A stretch of 64,000 nt of DNA from Parvularcula sp. BBD 1991-13 (GCA_001657385.1 LYSZ01000005.1:1-64000); one strand, 5' to 3'; shown: positions 32,680 through 43,900, counted from the stretch's first letter. The notes: generated by a model from the letters alone, not told the origin. Translations and numbers: made by a program.

Positions 32680-34023
32680 ATGCGCTATCTGCCGCTAGAC
32701 GACGCCGACCGCCGCGCCATGCTTGACGTCATCGGCGTCAAGGCGATCGACGATCTTTTCACGGACGTTCCGCCGGACGCGCTGAACGCCGATATCGACC
32801 TTCCGGGCCACCTGGGAGAGCTGGACGTCGAGCGCGCCCTCGGCGCGATGGCGGCGAAAAACCGCGCCGCGGGCGCGGGGCCCTTTTTCATCGGTTGCGG
32901 CGCCTACAAGCATCATGTGCCGGCGACGGTCGATCACATCATTCAGCGTTCGGAATTCCTGACCTCCTACACGCCCTATCAGCCGGAGATTGCGCAGGGC
33001 ACCCTGCAATATCTGTTCGAGTTCCAGACCCAGGTCGCGGCGCTTACCGGCATGGAGGTGGCCAACGCCTCCATGTATGACGGATCGACCGCCTGCGCGG
33101 AAGCGGCGCTGATGGCGCGCCGGGTGACCAGGCGCGGCAAGGCGATCCTGTCCGGCGGTCTGCACCCTCATTACGCGGCCGTGACGCGCACCAATCTCGG
33201 CCTGCACAAGGACAGGGTGGTCGAGGCGCCGATAGACATTTCGGGCGAGGAAGACCTCGCCGCGATGATCGACGACGAGACCTCCTGCGTCATCGTTCAG
33301 ACGCCGGACGTTTTCGGAAACCTGCGCGACCTGGCGCCGATCGCCGACGCCGCGCACGCCAAAGGCGCGCTCCTGATCGCGGTCGTCACGGAAGTCGTCT
33401 CCCTGGGCGCGGTGAAAAGCCCGGGCGAGATGGGCGCCGACATCGTCGTCGGCGAGGGGCAGTCCATCGGCAACGGTCTTATCTTCGGCGGGCCTTATGT
33501 GGGCCTTTTCGCCACCCGTCAGAAATATCTGCGCCAGGCGCCGGGCCGGCTCTGCGGCGAAACGACGGATGCGCAGGGCAAGCGCGGTTTCGTGCTGACC
33601 CTGTCCACCCGCGAGCAGCATATCCGCCGGGACAAGGCGACGTCCAACATCTGCACCAATTCGGGCCTGTGCGCGCTGGCGTTCACCGTGCACATGACCC
33701 TTCTGGGCGAGGCGGGTCTGCGCCGCCTGGCCATGCTGAACCACGAAGCCGCGTGCAGGACGGCCGACGCGCTTGGGGCCGTACCCGGCGTCGAGGTCAT
33801 CAACGCCGCCTATTTCAATGAGTTCACCCTGCGCCTGCCGAAACCCGCCGCGCCCGTCGTCGACGCGCTGGCCGAGGACGGCGTTCTCGCCGGCGTCCCG
33901 GGCGGCCGCCTCTGGCCCGGCGTTCCGCAGGCGGAGAACCTGCTGATCGTCGCCGCAACCGAGTGCGTGCGCGACGCCGATATCGATGCGTTTACCGGCC
34001 GTCTGAAAGGAGCGTTGTCATGA
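32680..34023 (+). CDS. gcvPA: Glycine dehydrogenase (decarboxylating) subunit 1
   Basis: 447 residues, the N-terminal half of the P-protein in genomes with a split enzyme. [60 protein letters not shown] and [19 protein letters not shown] are family-typical. It forms the alpha2-beta2 PLP enzyme with GcvPB that decarboxylates glycine and passes aminomethyl to GcvH. Stop overlaps gcvPB start as ATGA. Confidence 0.95.
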   Translation: MRYLPLDDADRRAMLDVIGVKAIDDLFTDVPPDALNADIDLPGHLGELDVERALGAMAAKNRAAGAGPFFIGCGAYKHHVPATVDHIIQRSEFLTSYTPYQPEIAQGTLQYLFEFQTQVAALTGMEVANASMYDGSTACAEAALMARRVTRRGKAILSGGLHPHYAAVTRTNLGLHKDRVVEAPIDISGEEDLAAMIDDETSCVIVQTPDVFGNLRDLAPIADAAHAKGALLIAVVTEVVSLGAVKSPGEMGADIVVGEGQSIGNGLIFGGPYVGLFATRQKYLRQAPGRLCGETTDAQGKRGFVLTLSTREQHIRRDKATSNICTNSGLCALAFTVHMTLLGEAGLRRLAMLNHEAACRTADALGAVPGVEVINAAYFNEFTLRLPKPAAPVVDALAEDGVLAGVPGGRLWPGVPQAENLLIVAATECVRDADIDAFTGRLKGALS

Positions 34024-35621
34024 GCATGAACTCGCAAGGACGCCCCACGCGCGCCGTTGCCGACGCCGCTAAAGACGCCGCGCCGACGCTCACCGGGAAC
34101 AGGGCGCTTCAGATCGAGGAGCCGTTGATCTTCGAATTCGGCCATTTCTCCGGCGCCGGCGTCGATTTGCCCGAACCCAGGGGCGAGGTCGCGCCCGGCG
34201 AGAGGGACCGCCTCGGCGGTCTGGGCCGCGCCGGCGACATTGGCCTGCCGGGGCTGTCAGAGCCGGAGGCGATGCGCCATTTCGTGCGGCTCAGCCAGAA
34301 AAACTACGCTATCGACATGGGGCCGTTTCCACTCGGCTCCTGCACCATGAAACACAATCCGCGTCTCAACGAAAAGATGGCGCGGTTGCCCGGTTTCGCC
34401 GATCTTCACCCCCTGACGCCGCAGGTCGCCGCGCAGGGCGCGCTGGAGCTGATCGACACGCTGGCCTGGTGGCTGAAGGAACTGACGGGCATGCCCGCCG
34501 TGGCGATGTCGCCGAAGGCGGGCGCTCATGGCGAGCTTTGCGGCATGATGTCGATCCGCGCGGCCATCGACGCGCGCGGGGAGGGCGATACGCGCACCCG
34601 CGTCCTGGCGCCGGAATCCGCCCACGGAACAAACCCCGCGACTGCCGTGCAGTGCGGCTTCAAGGTCGAGGGCATCCCCGCCGACGCCTCCGGCCGGGTC
34701 GATCTTGAGGCGTTCCGCGCGAAGCTCGGCCCCGACATCGCCGGCATCATGGTCACGAACCCCAACACCTGCGGCCTGTTCGAGCGCGACATCCGCTCCA
34801 TCGCCGACGCGGTGCACGAAGCGGGCGGGTATTTTTATTGCGACGGCGCCAATTTCAACGCCATCGCCGGCAAGGTGCGTCCCGGCGATCTCGGCGTCGA
34901 CGCCATGCATATCAATCTTCACAAGACCTTTTCCACGCCCCATGGCGGCGGCGGTCCGGGCTCCGGGCCGACGGTGCTTTCCGCGGCGCTCGCGCCTTAT
35001 GCGCCGATCCCCCATGTCGTCGTTGAAGACGGCGTCTATCATCTCGTCGAGACCCGCCGCGCGGCGAAAGCGGAAGGCGGCGACAGCGTGGAAAGCTTCG
35101 GCCGGTTGACTGCGTTTCACGGGCAGATGGGCATGTTCGTCCGTGCGCTGAGCTATATGATGAGCCACGGCGTCGACGGCGTTCGTCAGGCGGCGGAGGA
35201 CGCCGTTCTCAACGCGAATTACGTGTTGGCGCGGCTCAAGACGGAGATGACCGCGGCGTTTGACGGCTATTGCATGCATGAGGCCCTGTTCGACGACCGC
35301 TTCCTGAAAGGGACGGGCGTTGAAACCATCGATTTCGCCAAGGCGATGATCGACGAGGGCTATCATCCGATGACCATGTATTTCCCGCTGGTGGTTCACG
35401 GCGCCATGCTGATCGAGCCGACGGAATCGGAATCCAGGCGCGAGCTTGATCTGTTTTGCGACGCGCTCCTGTCGCTGGCGCGCCGCGCCAAGGCGGGCGA
35501 GGTCGACGGCTTCAAGGCCGCGCCGGTGTTCGCGCCGCGACGGCGGCTGGACGAAACCGCGGCGGCCCGCAAGCCGGTCTTGCGCTGGACGCCGCCGGCG
35601 CCCCGCCAGGCGGCCGAATAG
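34020..35621 (+). CDS. gcvPB: Glycine dehydrogenase (decarboxylating) subunit 2
   Basis: 533 residues from ATG 34020, 4-bp overlap with gcvPA. The PLP-binding half: [60 protein letters not shown] and the Schiff-base Lys in [20 protein letters not shown]. About 30 residues at the N-terminus are unlike the family and the real start may be slightly later (Met 34026). Completes the operon; the next gene lies ~178 bp on. Confidence 0.95.
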   Translation: MSMNSQGRPTRAVADAAKDAAPTLTGNRALQIEEPLIFEFGHFSGAGVDLPEPRGEVAPGERDRLGGLGRAGDIGLPGLSEPEAMRHFVRLSQKNYAIDMGPFPLGSCTMKHNPRLNEKMARLPGFADLHPLTPQVAAQGALELIDTLAWWLKELTGMPAVAMSPKAGAHGELCGMMSIRAAIDARGEGDTRTRVLAPESAHGTNPATAVQCGFKVEGIPADASGRVDLEAFRAKLGPDIAGIMVTNPNTCGLFERDIRSIADAVHEAGGYFYCDGANFNAIAGKVRPGDLGVDAMHINLHKTFSTPHGGGGPGSGPTVLSAALAPYAPIPHVVVEDGVYHLVETRRAAKAEGGDSVESFGRLTAFHGQMGMFVRALSYMMSHGVDGVRQAAEDAVLNANYVLARLKTEMTAAFDGYCMHEALFDDRFLKGTGVETIDFAKAMIDEGYHPMTMYFPLVVHGAMLIEPTESESRRELDLFCDALLSLARRAKAGEVDGFKAAPVFAPRRRLDETAAARKPVLRWTPPAPRQAAE

Positions 35622-35798
35622 CGTCGCGCCCGCCGGGGCGGGCGGACTTAAGAGGACGCGGCGAGCGCCGGCGTCTTGCGAGGCGCCGCAGCCGTCCGAC
35701 CGGGCCGCGATCACGATTGCCGGGTCGCCCTTTTCCGGCGCGCGTAAACGCGCTTAAGCTTTCGCTCCAGCGAAAAGGCTGTTGTCAGGGGGCGCTCG

Positions 35799-37316
35799 AT
35801 GGAATTCATCACCGAGGTTACGATCAGGGGGCTTGGCGTCCTCTCAACGGTCTTCATCGTCATCGTCGGGATCGGCGCGCTCAGCGTTATCCTGATGTTC
35901 CTGGCCGACGTTACGCAGTCGAAAGACGCGATCCGCCATAACTATCCGGTCGTCGGCCGTTTCCGGGAGCTGTTTACCCGGCTCGGCGAATTTTTCCGGC
36001 AGTATTTCTTCGCCCTTGATCGCGAGGAAATGCCGTTCAACCGCGCCGAGCGGGACTGGATCTACAAATCCGCGGAGGGCCGCAACAACACCGCGCCCTT
36101 CGGGTCGACGCGCAACCTCAATCTCGTCGGCACGCCGATCTTCGTCAATTGCCCGTTTCCGCGTCTCGACGAGGAGGCGTCGGACCCGCCGCCTGTGGAA
36201 TTCGGTCCGTATACGCCGAACCCGTATCTCGTCTCCTCGATCATCAACGTATCGGGCATGAGCTACGGGTCCCTGTCCAAGCCGGCGATCCGCGCCCTGT
36301 CGAGGGGCGCCGCGCTCGCCGGCTGTTACATGAACACAGGGGAAGGCGGCCTGTCGCCCTATCACCTTGAGGGAGGATGCGACGTTGTCTTCCAGATCGG
36401 CACGGCGAAATACGGCGTGCGCAACGCGGAGGGCGGGCTGGACGATGCGAAGCTGGCGAAACTCGCCGCCCAGCCGCAGGTGAAGATGGTCGAGATCAAG
36501 CTCGCCCAGGGGGCGAAGCCCGGCAAGGGCGGCATCCTGCCGGCCTCGAAGGTGACGCGCGAGATCGCCGGCATTCGCGGCATTCCGCGGGGCGAGGCGT
36601 CCGTTTCGCCGAACCGCCATCCGGAAATCGACAATGTCGAGGAGCTGCTGGATTTCATCAATCACGTGCGCGACGTTTCCAAGCTGCCGACCGGCTTCAA
36701 AACCGTGCTCGGCGCCTATGGCTGGCTCGACGAGTTTTGCGACGCCATCGAGCGGCGCGGCGTCGAAGCGGCGCCGGATTTCATCACCCTTGACGGCGGC
36801 GACGGCGGGACGGGCGCCGCGCCCATGTCGCTGATGGACAATGTCGGCCTGCCGCTGAAATCGGCGCTCCCCATGCTGACGGATGTGCTGGAGCGTCGCG
36901 GCCTGCGCGATCGCATTCGCATCATCGCCTCGGGCAAGCTCGCCACCCCGGCGGACGTCGCCTGGGCCTATTGCGCCGGCGCCGACGTCGTCAACACGGG
37001 CAGGGGCTTCATGTTCTCCATCGGCTGCATCCAGGCGCTTCGTTGCCACACGAACAATTGCCCGACGGGGGTGACGACGCACAAGAAACATCTCCAGGGC
37101 GGTCTCGACCCGAAAGTGAAATCCGTGCGGGCGGCGAGCTATGTGGAGAAGATGCGCAAGGACGTGGCGATGATCGCGCATTCCTGCGGCGCGGCCCACG
37201 CCAGGGGCCTGAAACGCTTTCACGTTCGGATCGTCCAGGAGGACGGAACGTCCCTGCCGCTGGACGAGTTGCTCGCCCTGAAACGGCCGAAGGCGCCCCA
37301 CGAATACGTGCGCTGA
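35799..37316 (+). CDS. FMN-binding glutamate synthase family protein (GltB2-like), membrane-anchored
   Basis: 505 residues. N-terminal membrane segment VLSTVFIVIVGIGALSVILM then the glutamate-synthase central/FMN domain: SGMSYGSLSKPAIRALSRGA, MNTGEGGLSPYHLEGGCDVV, KLAQGAKPGKGGILPASKV, FITLDGGDGGTGAAPMSLMD, IASGKLATPADVAWAYCAGA and a Cys-rich CHTNNCPTGVTTH that would hold a 3Fe-4S centre. The amidotransferase domain of GltB is absent, so it is not a full glutamate synthase; ammonia-dependent or other activity is possible. It follows the glycine cleavage genes but has its own leader region. Confidence 0.88.
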   Translation: MEFITEVTIRGLGVLSTVFIVIVGIGALSVILMFLADVTQSKDAIRHNYPVVGRFRELFTRLGEFFRQYFFALDREEMPFNRAERDWIYKSAEGRNNTAPFGSTRNLNLVGTPIFVNCPFPRLDEEASDPPPVEFGPYTPNPYLVSSIINVSGMSYGSLSKPAIRALSRGAALAGCYMNTGEGGLSPYHLEGGCDVVFQIGTAKYGVRNAEGGLDDAKLAKLAAQPQVKMVEIKLAQGAKPGKGGILPASKVTREIAGIRGIPRGEASVSPNRHPEIDNVEELLDFINHVRDVSKLPTGFKTVLGAYGWLDEFCDAIERRGVEAAPDFITLDGGDGGTGAAPMSLMDNVGLPLKSALPMLTDVLERRGLRDRIRIIASGKLATPADVAWAYCAGADVVNTGRGFMFSIGCIQALRCHTNNCPTGVTTHKKHLQGGLDPKVKSVRAASYVEKMRKDVAMIAHSCGAAHARGLKRFHVRIVQEDGTSLPLDELLALKRPKAPHEYVR

Positions 37317-37681
37317 ACGCGGGCGCGCGGGGCCGTTGAGCCGGTCGCGAGAAGGCTGCTTGGACGGGGAAGCGTCGTCCTGGAAGGCGCGTTTAACGGC
37401 GGTTTTCCGCAACGCGCCAAATAGATGCGGCGGCGGGTGCGCCGAACACACGCGCCCGAATGACGCCGTTCTTTCATTTTTGTCAACACAAGACTTTTCT
37501 CGCCCCCGAGGGGCCGACGCCGGGGCGGAAGAGGAAAAGAGATTGGCCTGCCTGAAAGGCGAAGCGTGTTCAGGGAGGCGAGAGCCAGTCGCGTTTAACG
37601 CGATTTACGATCGGCTCCGGATTCTTGAGTGGCGCGTGTTGGAACCGTAAAGCCGGCGGTCCGATTTTGCCGCTGCGCGCT
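37317..37681. other. Gene-free convergent region between GltB2-like gene and atpF
   Basis: 365 bases with no supported gene. A short perfect palindrome TCGCGTTTAACGCGA lies at about 37588-37602. No clear T-tailed terminator for either flanking gene was found. The AT-rich patch at 37470-37500 contains a TTGACA on the minus strand without a convincing -10 or a gene to serve. Confidence 0.4.
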
Positions 37682-38254
37682 CTAGTTGGCCTGCTGGCGA
37701 ATGCCGGCGATCGCCTTGTCGATGAACGCAGCCTGCGCGCCGGCGTCCATGCGTTCACGGATGATTTCCCCGGCGGCGGCGGCGGCGAGGTCCGCGGCCT
37801 GGCTGCGCACTTCGGCGAGCGCCTGGGCTTCGGCGCGGGCGATCTTGTCTTCCGCCGCCTTGGCGCGGCGTTCGGTCTGGGCCTGGATTTTTTCGTGCGC
37901 CTCGGCGGCCATGCGCTTGGCGTCTTTCTTGGCCTGTTCGATGATGGCGGCGGCTTCTTCCTCCGCTTCGCGCTGGCGACGCTGATAGGCGGCGAGCAGT
38001 TCCTGCGCCTCCTCGCGCATCTTGCGCGCCTCGTTGATCTCGTCGGCGATGCCCCGCGCGCGCTTGTCAAGTCCCTGGCTCATCGCCTTGTGAACCCCCG
38101 CCCGGGCCAGGAGCGCCGCCGCCGCCAGGAATGCAAGCAGCACCCAGAGCGAGGTGTCCTGCAAAACGCCGCCCTCGGACGGTCCGGCGGCGACATAAAC
38201 GACGTCGGAAGCGCGGGCGGCGGCGTCGGCGGCGAGGCTGGCGATGGCGGTCAT
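37682..38254 (-). CDS. atpF: ATP synthase Fo subunit b
   Basis: 190 residues. One N-terminal membrane helix (LWVLLAFLAAAALLARAGVH, about 36-55), then a long charged coiled coil rich in Ala, Glu, Arg and Lys (NEARKMREEAQELLAAYQRR onwards) that forms the peripheral stalk, ending with FIDKAIAGIRQQAN. Last of the minus-strand atpI-B-E-F'-F group. Alphaproteobacteria carry two different b-type genes, b and b', and keep F1 genes elsewhere, as here. Confidence 0.92.
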   Translation of the reverse strand: MTAIASLAADAAARASDVVYVAAGPSEGGVLQDTSLWVLLAFLAAAALLARAGVHKAMSQGLDKRARGIADEINEARKMREEAQELLAAYQRRQREAEEEAAAIIEQAKKDAKRMAAEAHEKIQAQTERRAKAAEDKIARAEAQALAEVRSQAADLAAAAAGEIIRERMDAGAQAAFIDKAIAGIRQQAN

Positions 38255-38266
38255 GAATGGGCGTCC

Positions 38267-38848
38267 TTAAAGCGAGGGTTGGTCGGCGTCGGCGACCTTG
38301 GCGATGGCGCGGGACACGGCGTCGCTGGTCGGCGCTTCGTCGATGAGGGTTTCGACGATGGCGCCCGCGGCGTCGCTCGCGGCTTCGCGGACCTTGGCCG
38401 CGGCCTGGGCCTTCATGTCGGCGATGCGCGCTTCCGCGGCGGCGATCTGCGCGTCAAGCGCCTTGCCGGTTTCGGCCTGCATCGCGACGATTTCCTTGTC
38501 CACCTCGGCCCTCGTGTCCGCGGCGATGGACTGGGCGCGGGCCTTGGCGTCGGACAGGGACTTGTTGTAGGCGGCCTCCGCCTCCTCGGCCTGGCGCTTG
38601 AACTCGCTCGCCTGGTCGAGGTCGTCGGCGATGCGGTCGCGCCGCTCCTCAATGGCAGCGCCGAGCGCCGGCAGGAATTTCGCCGACATCAGCCAGTAGA
38701 GGAAACCGAACGTGACGGCGAGCCAGAACAGCTGGCTCGGCCACCAGGTCGGATCAAGCTGCGGCAGGCCGGACGCCGCCCCGGCGGTGTCATGCGCGTT
38801 GTCGGCGACGTCGGCGGCGGCCATGGTGATGATCGTAAGCACGGACAA
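38267..38848 (-). CDS. atpF': ATP synthase Fo subunit b'
   Basis: 193 residues if begun at TTG 38848, 7 bp after GGAGGGG; the GTG at 38842 or ATG at 38824 are alternatives. Before the helix it has GLPQLDPTWWPSQLFWLAVT, the b'-type signature, then FGFLYWLMSAKFLPALGAAI and a coiled coil beginning EERRDRIADDLDQASEFKRQ. Pairs with AtpF to form the stator heterodimer. Directly upstream (in transcription) of atpF. Confidence 0.92.
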   Translation of the reverse strand: MSVLTIITMAAADVADNAHDTAGAASGLPQLDPTWWPSQLFWLAVTFGFLYWLMSAKFLPALGAAIEERRDRIADDLDQASEFKRQAEEAEAAYNKSLSDAKARAQSIAADTRAEVDKEIVAMQAETGKALDAQIAAAEARIADMKAQAAAKVREAASDAAGAIVETLIDEAPTSDAVSRAIAKVADADQPSL

Positions 38849-38897
38849 CGATCCCCTCCTTCAGTCAAAGATCAAGGGCGCTTGAAAAGCGCCGATC

Positions 38898-39128
38898 TCA
38901 GAAAATGTTGAGGAGGATGAGGATCGCGATCACGAAGCCGAGCAGGCCGGTGAATTCCGTCAGGGCGAAGGCCAGCAGCATGGTCGGCTGGTTCTGGGCC
39001 GCGGCCGACGGGTTGCGGAACGCGCCCGACAGGAAGTTCGAGAAGATCAGGCCGAGGCCGATCGCGGCGCCCGCAAGGGGGAAAGAGGCCAGGCCTGCGC
39101 CAATCAGTTTCGCTGCATCTGCTTCCAT
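38898..39128 (-). CDS. atpE: ATP synthase Fo subunit c
   Basis: 76 residues from ATG 39128, standard c-subunit length. Hairpin of two helices: AAKLIGAGLASFPLAGAAIG with the Gly-rich core, polar loop SGAFRNPSAAAQNQP, and second helix ALTEFTGLLGFVIAILILL whose Glu is the ion-carrying carboxylate. The rest of the site lacks the extra polar residues of Na+-type rings, so H+ coupling is likely. Confidence 0.96.
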   Translation of the reverse strand: MEADAAKLIGAGLASFPLAGAAIGLGLIFSNFLSGAFRNPSAAAQNQPTMLLAFALTEFTGLLGFVIAILILLNIF

Positions 39129-39216
39129 TGTAGTGCTCCTAAGTTGTTCTTTGTCGCTTGAGCCGGTGATCCCAATGCCGCGGATGGCTCCTGAAACCCG
39201 CGTGGGAAAGTCGTCG

Positions 39217-40008
39217 TCAGTGGTCCGCCGCGTGCGCCGCGTCGCTGAGGTAAATGCAGGTGAGGATCGCGAACACATAAGCCTGCAGCGCGGCGATCAG
39301 GAATTCCAGAAGAGTGACGGCGAGAATGCCGAGAAACGGGAAAACGCCGATCAGCGCGTAGGCGCCGCCCGCGCCGAACAGCGAAACGACAAACCCGGCG
39401 AACACCTTCAGAATGATGTGCCCGGCGAACATGTTGGCGAACAGACGAATGGCGAGGGACAGGGGCCGCGACAGGAAGGACACAAGCTCGACCGGCACGA
39501 GGATGACGTACATCGGCAGGGGCTGACCCGACGGCGCGAACAGGCGCAGGAAGCCGAGGCCGTTTTTCCAGAAGCCGTAAACGACGACGATGGTGATTGT
39601 CAGCATGGCGAGGGCGAAGGTGACGATCAGGTGGCTGGTGGTCGTGAAGGTGTGAAACTCTTTGGGCAGGCCGGGGATCGAAGGGATCATGCCAAAGAAA
39701 TTCGCGACCAGGATGAAAATGAACAGCGTAAAGACGTAGGGAAAGAACTTGCGGCCCTCGGCGCCGACGGTGTCGCGAACAAGGTCGAAGATGAATTCGT
39801 AAAGAACCTCGGCCGCGCCCTGCATGCGGTTCGGGATCATTGAGGCCCGGCGGGTCGCGGCGAAGAAAAACGCGACGATGGCGGCGACGCCGATGAGCAT
39901 CCAAAGCGCTGAATTCGTCAGGGAAATGTCGGTTCCCCCGAAACTCAGATTGACGATCGGATGAATTTGAAACTGGTCGAGCGGCCCGGCGGCTTTCATT
40001 CCGTACAT
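39217..40008 (-). CDS. atpB: ATP synthase Fo subunit a
   Basis: 263 residues (start at 40008 or Met 39999). Alternating membrane helices with the key residues: in helix 4 LVSFLSRPLSLAIRLFANMF carries the essential Arg and RLFANM motif, and TLLEFLIAALQAYVFAILTC forms the last helix. Proton half-channels together with the c ring. Follows atpI and precedes atpE. Confidence 0.96.
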   Translation of the reverse strand: MYGMKAAGPLDQFQIHPIVNLSFGGTDISLTNSALWMLIGVAAIVAFFFAATRRASMIPNRMQGAAEVLYEFIFDLVRDTVGAEGRKFFPYVFTLFIFILVANFFGMIPSIPGLPKEFHTFTTTSHLIVTFALAMLTITIVVVYGFWKNGLGFLRLFAPSGQPLPMYVILVPVELVSFLSRPLSLAIRLFANMFAGHIILKVFAGFVVSLFGAGGAYALIGVFPFLGILAVTLLEFLIAALQAYVFAILTCIYLSDAAHAADH

Positions 40009-40014
40009 GTCTTT

Positions 40015-40338
40015 TTATTCCGTTCCCGTCTCGTTATCCTTGTTCAGCATGCGGGCGGTGTTGCGCACCCCCGCGGCGAAGCCGACGCCGATCCCGGCGA
40101 GCAGAAACCACGGCGAGGTTTCCAAAAGCCGGTCAAGGCCGTATCCAAGCGCGCCCCCGACCAACAGTCCGGCGAGCAGTTCCGAGGACAGGCGCAACGC
40201 CTGTCCAAGACCCGCCCCGGCGCCGGAAGGCTTCTCCTTTTCAGGCTCGCCGCGCATTGCGCCGAGCCGCTGAGAGAAATCCTCAAGCGAGGGCGGCGTG
40301 TCTCTGCCGGCGCCGTCCTCATCGAGATCGTTCGCCAT
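40015..40338 (-). CDS. atpI: ATP synthase assembly protein AtpI
   Basis: 107 residues from ATG 40338. Acidic N-terminal half, then two membrane helices, SSELLAGLLVGGALGYGLDR and SPWFLLAGIGVGFAAGVRNT, the AtpI/DUF AtpZ-like build. AtpI-type proteins assist c-ring assembly. First gene of the Fo operon. Confidence 0.9.
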   Translation of the reverse strand: MANDLDEDGAGRDTPPSLEDFSQRLGAMRGEPEKEKPSGAGAGLGQALRLSSELLAGLLVGGALGYGLDRLLETSPWFLLAGIGVGFAAGVRNTARMLNKDNETGTE

Positions 40339-40399
40339 GAGCATGCCCGAAAACAAAGCGTCCGCGAGGACCGCAGAACGCCTCTAGAAATCGCGGCGG

Positions 40400-40428
40400 A
40401 CCATATAGGCGCCGCATCGCACCGTCAA
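40400..40428 (-). promoter_or_regulatory. Promoter of the ATP synthase Fo operon
   Basis: Minus strand: TTGACG (40423-40428), 17-bp spacer, TATGGT (40400-40405), about 60 bp before the atpI start. The hexamers and spacing are near consensus for sigma70. Confidence 0.6.
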
Positions 40429-40538
40429 GCAAGGGTTTTCCCAGGTAAATCACTGAAAATAAAGAGAGAAAAAGAGCGCGGCGAGAAAGCGCAGCATCCG
40501 GCGGCGGCAATGCGCTGACGCGGACGGTGTTTTTCGAC

Positions 40539-40955
40539 TCAGGCGAGCGCGTCGCGCAGAAACAGCCCCCACATGGCGGCGAGGGCGAGGAAGTTCACCG
40601 TGAAGACATTGCCGCGCAAGCCGACATCCGGGCTCAGGATATGGACGAAGGCGTGGGCGATGCGCCCGGCGACGAAGACCCAGGCGAGAAACACCTGGAT
40701 CGAAGCCACGGCGCCGGAGTGATAAAGGATCGCGGCCAGCACGTAAAACAGGAGCGGCAGTTCGAACTGGTTGGCGAGGTTGTTGGCGATCAGGCGCGCG
40801 CGCAGGGGCTCGCGCTCGTAAAGGCGGTAATCGCTCATATGCGCATCGCCCCGCCGGACGGCGGCCTTGCGCTCCAGCGTCAGCCATCCGTAAAGGGCGA
40901 AGATCAACGCAAGATGCGCCGCGACCGGCCAGAGGATCGCCGCGGGCGCATGCAC
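40539..40955 (-). CDS. MAPEG family membrane protein
   Basis: 138 residues, four membrane helices: PVAAHLALIFALYGWLTLER, FELPLLFYVLAAILYHSG, VFLAWVFVAGRIAHAFVHI and TVNFLALAAMWGLFLRDAL. The loop with ARLIANNLANQFELP and the GRIAHAFVH motif mark the MAPEG superfamily, whose known members bind glutathione or eicosanoids. Bacterial members are mostly uncharacterised. Starts directly after smc in the same direction. Confidence 0.85.
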   Translation of the reverse strand: MHAPAAILWPVAAHLALIFALYGWLTLERKAAVRRGDAHMSDYRLYEREPLRARLIANNLANQFELPLLFYVLAAILYHSGAVASIQVFLAWVFVAGRIAHAFVHILSPDVGLRGNVFTVNFLALAAMWGLFLRDALA

Positions 40956-40958
40956 CGG

Positions 40959-43900
40959 CTACTCCGCCGCCGCAAGTTGTTCGGCCTTGGAAAGATCCAC
41001 CGAGACCAGTTGCGAGACGCCGCGCTCGATCATGGTCACGCCGAACAGGCGGTTCATGCGCGACATGGAGAGCGCATGGTGGGTGATGATGATGAAGCGC
41101 GTCTCGGTTTCCTCCGCCATCTGGTGCAGCAGGCGGCAGAAGCGCTCCACATTGGCGTCGTCGAGCGGCGCGTCGACCTCGTCGAGAACGCAGACCGGCG
41201 CCGGGTTCGCCATGAAGACCGCAAAGATGAGGGCCGTCGCGGTCAGCGCCTGTTCGCCCCCGGACATCAGCGAAAGGGAAGCGAGCTTCTTGCCCGGCGG
41301 GGAGGCGAAAATCTCCAGCCCCGCTTCGAGCGGATCGTCGGATTCGATCAGGCGCAGTTCCGCCTGGCCGCCGTTGAAAAGACGGGTAAAGAGCGTTGCG
41401 AAATTCGAGTTGACGGTCTCGAACGCCTCCATGAGGCGCTGGCGGGCTTCGCGGTTAAGCCCGCCGATGGCGGTGCGCAGCTTGCGCGTCGCCGCTTCGC
41501 AGTCTTCCCGCTCGACGGCGAGCTGTTCCAGGCGCTCGGCCACTTCCTGCATTTCTTCGTCCGCACGCAGATTGACGCCGCCGAGATTTTCGCGCTCGCG
41601 CTTGTAACGCTCAAGCTTGCGCTCCATGTCGTCGCGCGCGGGCAGCGGCTTGTCGTCCTTGTGCTCGGCCATGGCGAGAAGAGCGTCCGGCTCGCATTCG
41701 CAGGTCTCGTGGGTAAGCGCGACCGCCTCGGTCACGCGCTCGGCGGCCGCTTCGCCCTGGGCTTCGAGCCGCGCGCGCTCCTCGCGCGCTTCGCCGGCTT
41801 CGGTTTCGGCGGCTCGCGCGGTCTTGTCCGCTTCCTGCGCCGTCGTCACCGCCTGCGCCAGGGCGTCGGCGGCGTTGTTGCGCCGGGTCTCCGCCTCGGC
41901 GATCTGGTCGAGCAGGGCCTTGCGCTTTTCCTCAAGGCGCGCGGGCGCGTCCTTGGCCGCCCCATGCGCCTCGCGCGTCTGGACAAGCCGGCCTTCAAGT
42001 TCGGCGATGCGCGCCGCCGCCGCGTCGCGGCGGCCGGTCCACATCTCGCTCTCGCGCCCGATCGCCGCGAGACGCTGGGCGCGCGCCTGGGCCTCGCGTT
42101 CGAGGGAGGCGTGCGCGGCGCGGGCGTCGCTCGCTGCGGCGCGCGCCTCGGCGACCTGTTCGCGCGCGGCGGCGACCCCCGCGGCGATGGCGTCGGCGTC
42201 GGGAAGCGCGCCCCGGTCTTCGAGCAGCCGGTCATGGCGCTCGCGCGTATCGGTTTCTTCCTCCGCGAGACGCGCGAGGTTTTCATCGATCGACGTCAGG
42301 CGCGAGGCCGCGCGTTCGTGCTTGCGTTCAAGGTCCGTCAGGGCGTTTCGGGCGCCGTCGAGGGCGCGGCGCGCGTCGGCGAAGAGCGCGCGCGCTTCCT
42401 TTTCGAAGCGCTGCTTTTCCTTCAGCGTTTCGGCGGCCGCCTCGTGGCGCGCGCGCGCGGCGTCGGCGTCGCGGGCGACGGCGTCGTATTGCGCATCCAG
42501 TTCGGCCAGGCGGTTTCGCTGCTCCAGGCGGATGGCGGCGGCGGTCTTGGCGTCGGCGCGCGAGGCGAACCCGTCCCAACGCCACAGATCGCCGTCGCGC
42601 GAGACGAGCCGCTGTCCGGATTTAAGCTGTGCGCGGAGCGCATCCCCGTTCCCGGCCCCGCCTTCGATCCCGCCGTCGATCGCGTCTTCGATCACGCCGA
42701 TTGCGGCGAGGCGCCGGTTCAGGACCGCCGGCGCCCGCACGAAGCGGCTGAGCGGCGCGGTCCCCGGCGGCAGTTCGGCGGGAACGAGGTTTTCTCCGAG
42801 GGCGGACCAGTGGCTCGGCGCGTCCTCGTCTATGGCGGCGCCGAGATCGTCGCCAAGGGCGGCGGCGAGGGCGTTTTCATAGCCCGGCTCGACCTCGATC
42901 AGCTCGATCAGGGCCGGCCAGTCCTCGGCGTCGTTGGCGGCGAGGACCCGCCCGAGGGCCTCGCGCTCGGCGTCGATCCTGCTTCGGCGCTCCTCCGCGT
43001 CGCGCAGGGGCGCGCGCAGCGCGGTTTCCTCGTCCTCCGCCGCGCCGCGCTCTTCCTCCGCACGCTGATAGGCGGTCTCGGCGGCGCGGGCCGCTTCTTC
43101 CGCCGCGGCGAAGCGCGCGTCGGCGTCCTCCAGGGCGCGGGCCTGTTCCGGCGTCGGCGCGATGGCGTCGCGTTCCTCGCGGAAGCGGCTGGCCTCGCCG
43201 GCGATTTTCTCCAGCCGCCGGGCGGCGTCGGCAAGGCCGCCGTCGACGGTCTTGCGCCTGGCGTCGATCGCCGCCGCTTCGCCGCTCCTGCGGTCGTACT
43301 CGGCCTCGACGGCCTCAAGGGTCTCGGCGGCGGCGGCGAGGGCGGCGTTCGCCTGTTCCACGCGCTCGCTTTCGCTGGTCTGGCCGGCGGACAGGGCGTC
43401 GCGTTCGCCGGCAAGGGCGCCGGCGGCGTCCTCGGCCTCGCTCAAAAGGCCTTTTTCCCGCGACAGGTCGGTTTCAAGCTGCTCCAGTTCCGCGTCGAGG
43501 CGGGCGAGTTCCGCTTCCGCCCGGCGCGCTTCATCGTCGAGGTTTTCGCGCGCCACCGTCAGCCGGTGCAGGGCCGCGGCGGCCTCCGCCTCCGCCATGC
43601 GCAAGGGGTCGAGGGCTTCGTGGGCGTTCGACTGGGCGGTCGCGGCGGCGGCGGCGGCGCGGGTCGTCTCTGCGATCAGCCCGGAGATCTCGGCAAGGCC
43701 GGCGGCGGCTTTTTCCTGCGCCTCCACCGCTTCGCGCCAGCGCAGGTAGCAGAGCATCGCTTCGGTGCGGCGGATATCGCCCGAGACATTGCGGTACCGG
43801 GTCGCCTGGCGCGCCTGCCGGGCGAGGGCGGCCTTTTGCGTTTCCAGCTCGCCGATGACGTCGTCGAGCCGTTCCAGGTTCTGTTCGGTCGCGCGCAGGC

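Noticed and set aside
37481-37486. TTGACA on the minus strand as a promoter
   Set aside because: No acceptable -10 at 16-18 bp and no gene downstream on that strand until far inside another gene.
37336-37650. 104-codon frame in the gap after the GltB2-like gene
   Set aside because: No ribosome site, no domain, overlaps other frames on both strands; read as non-coding.
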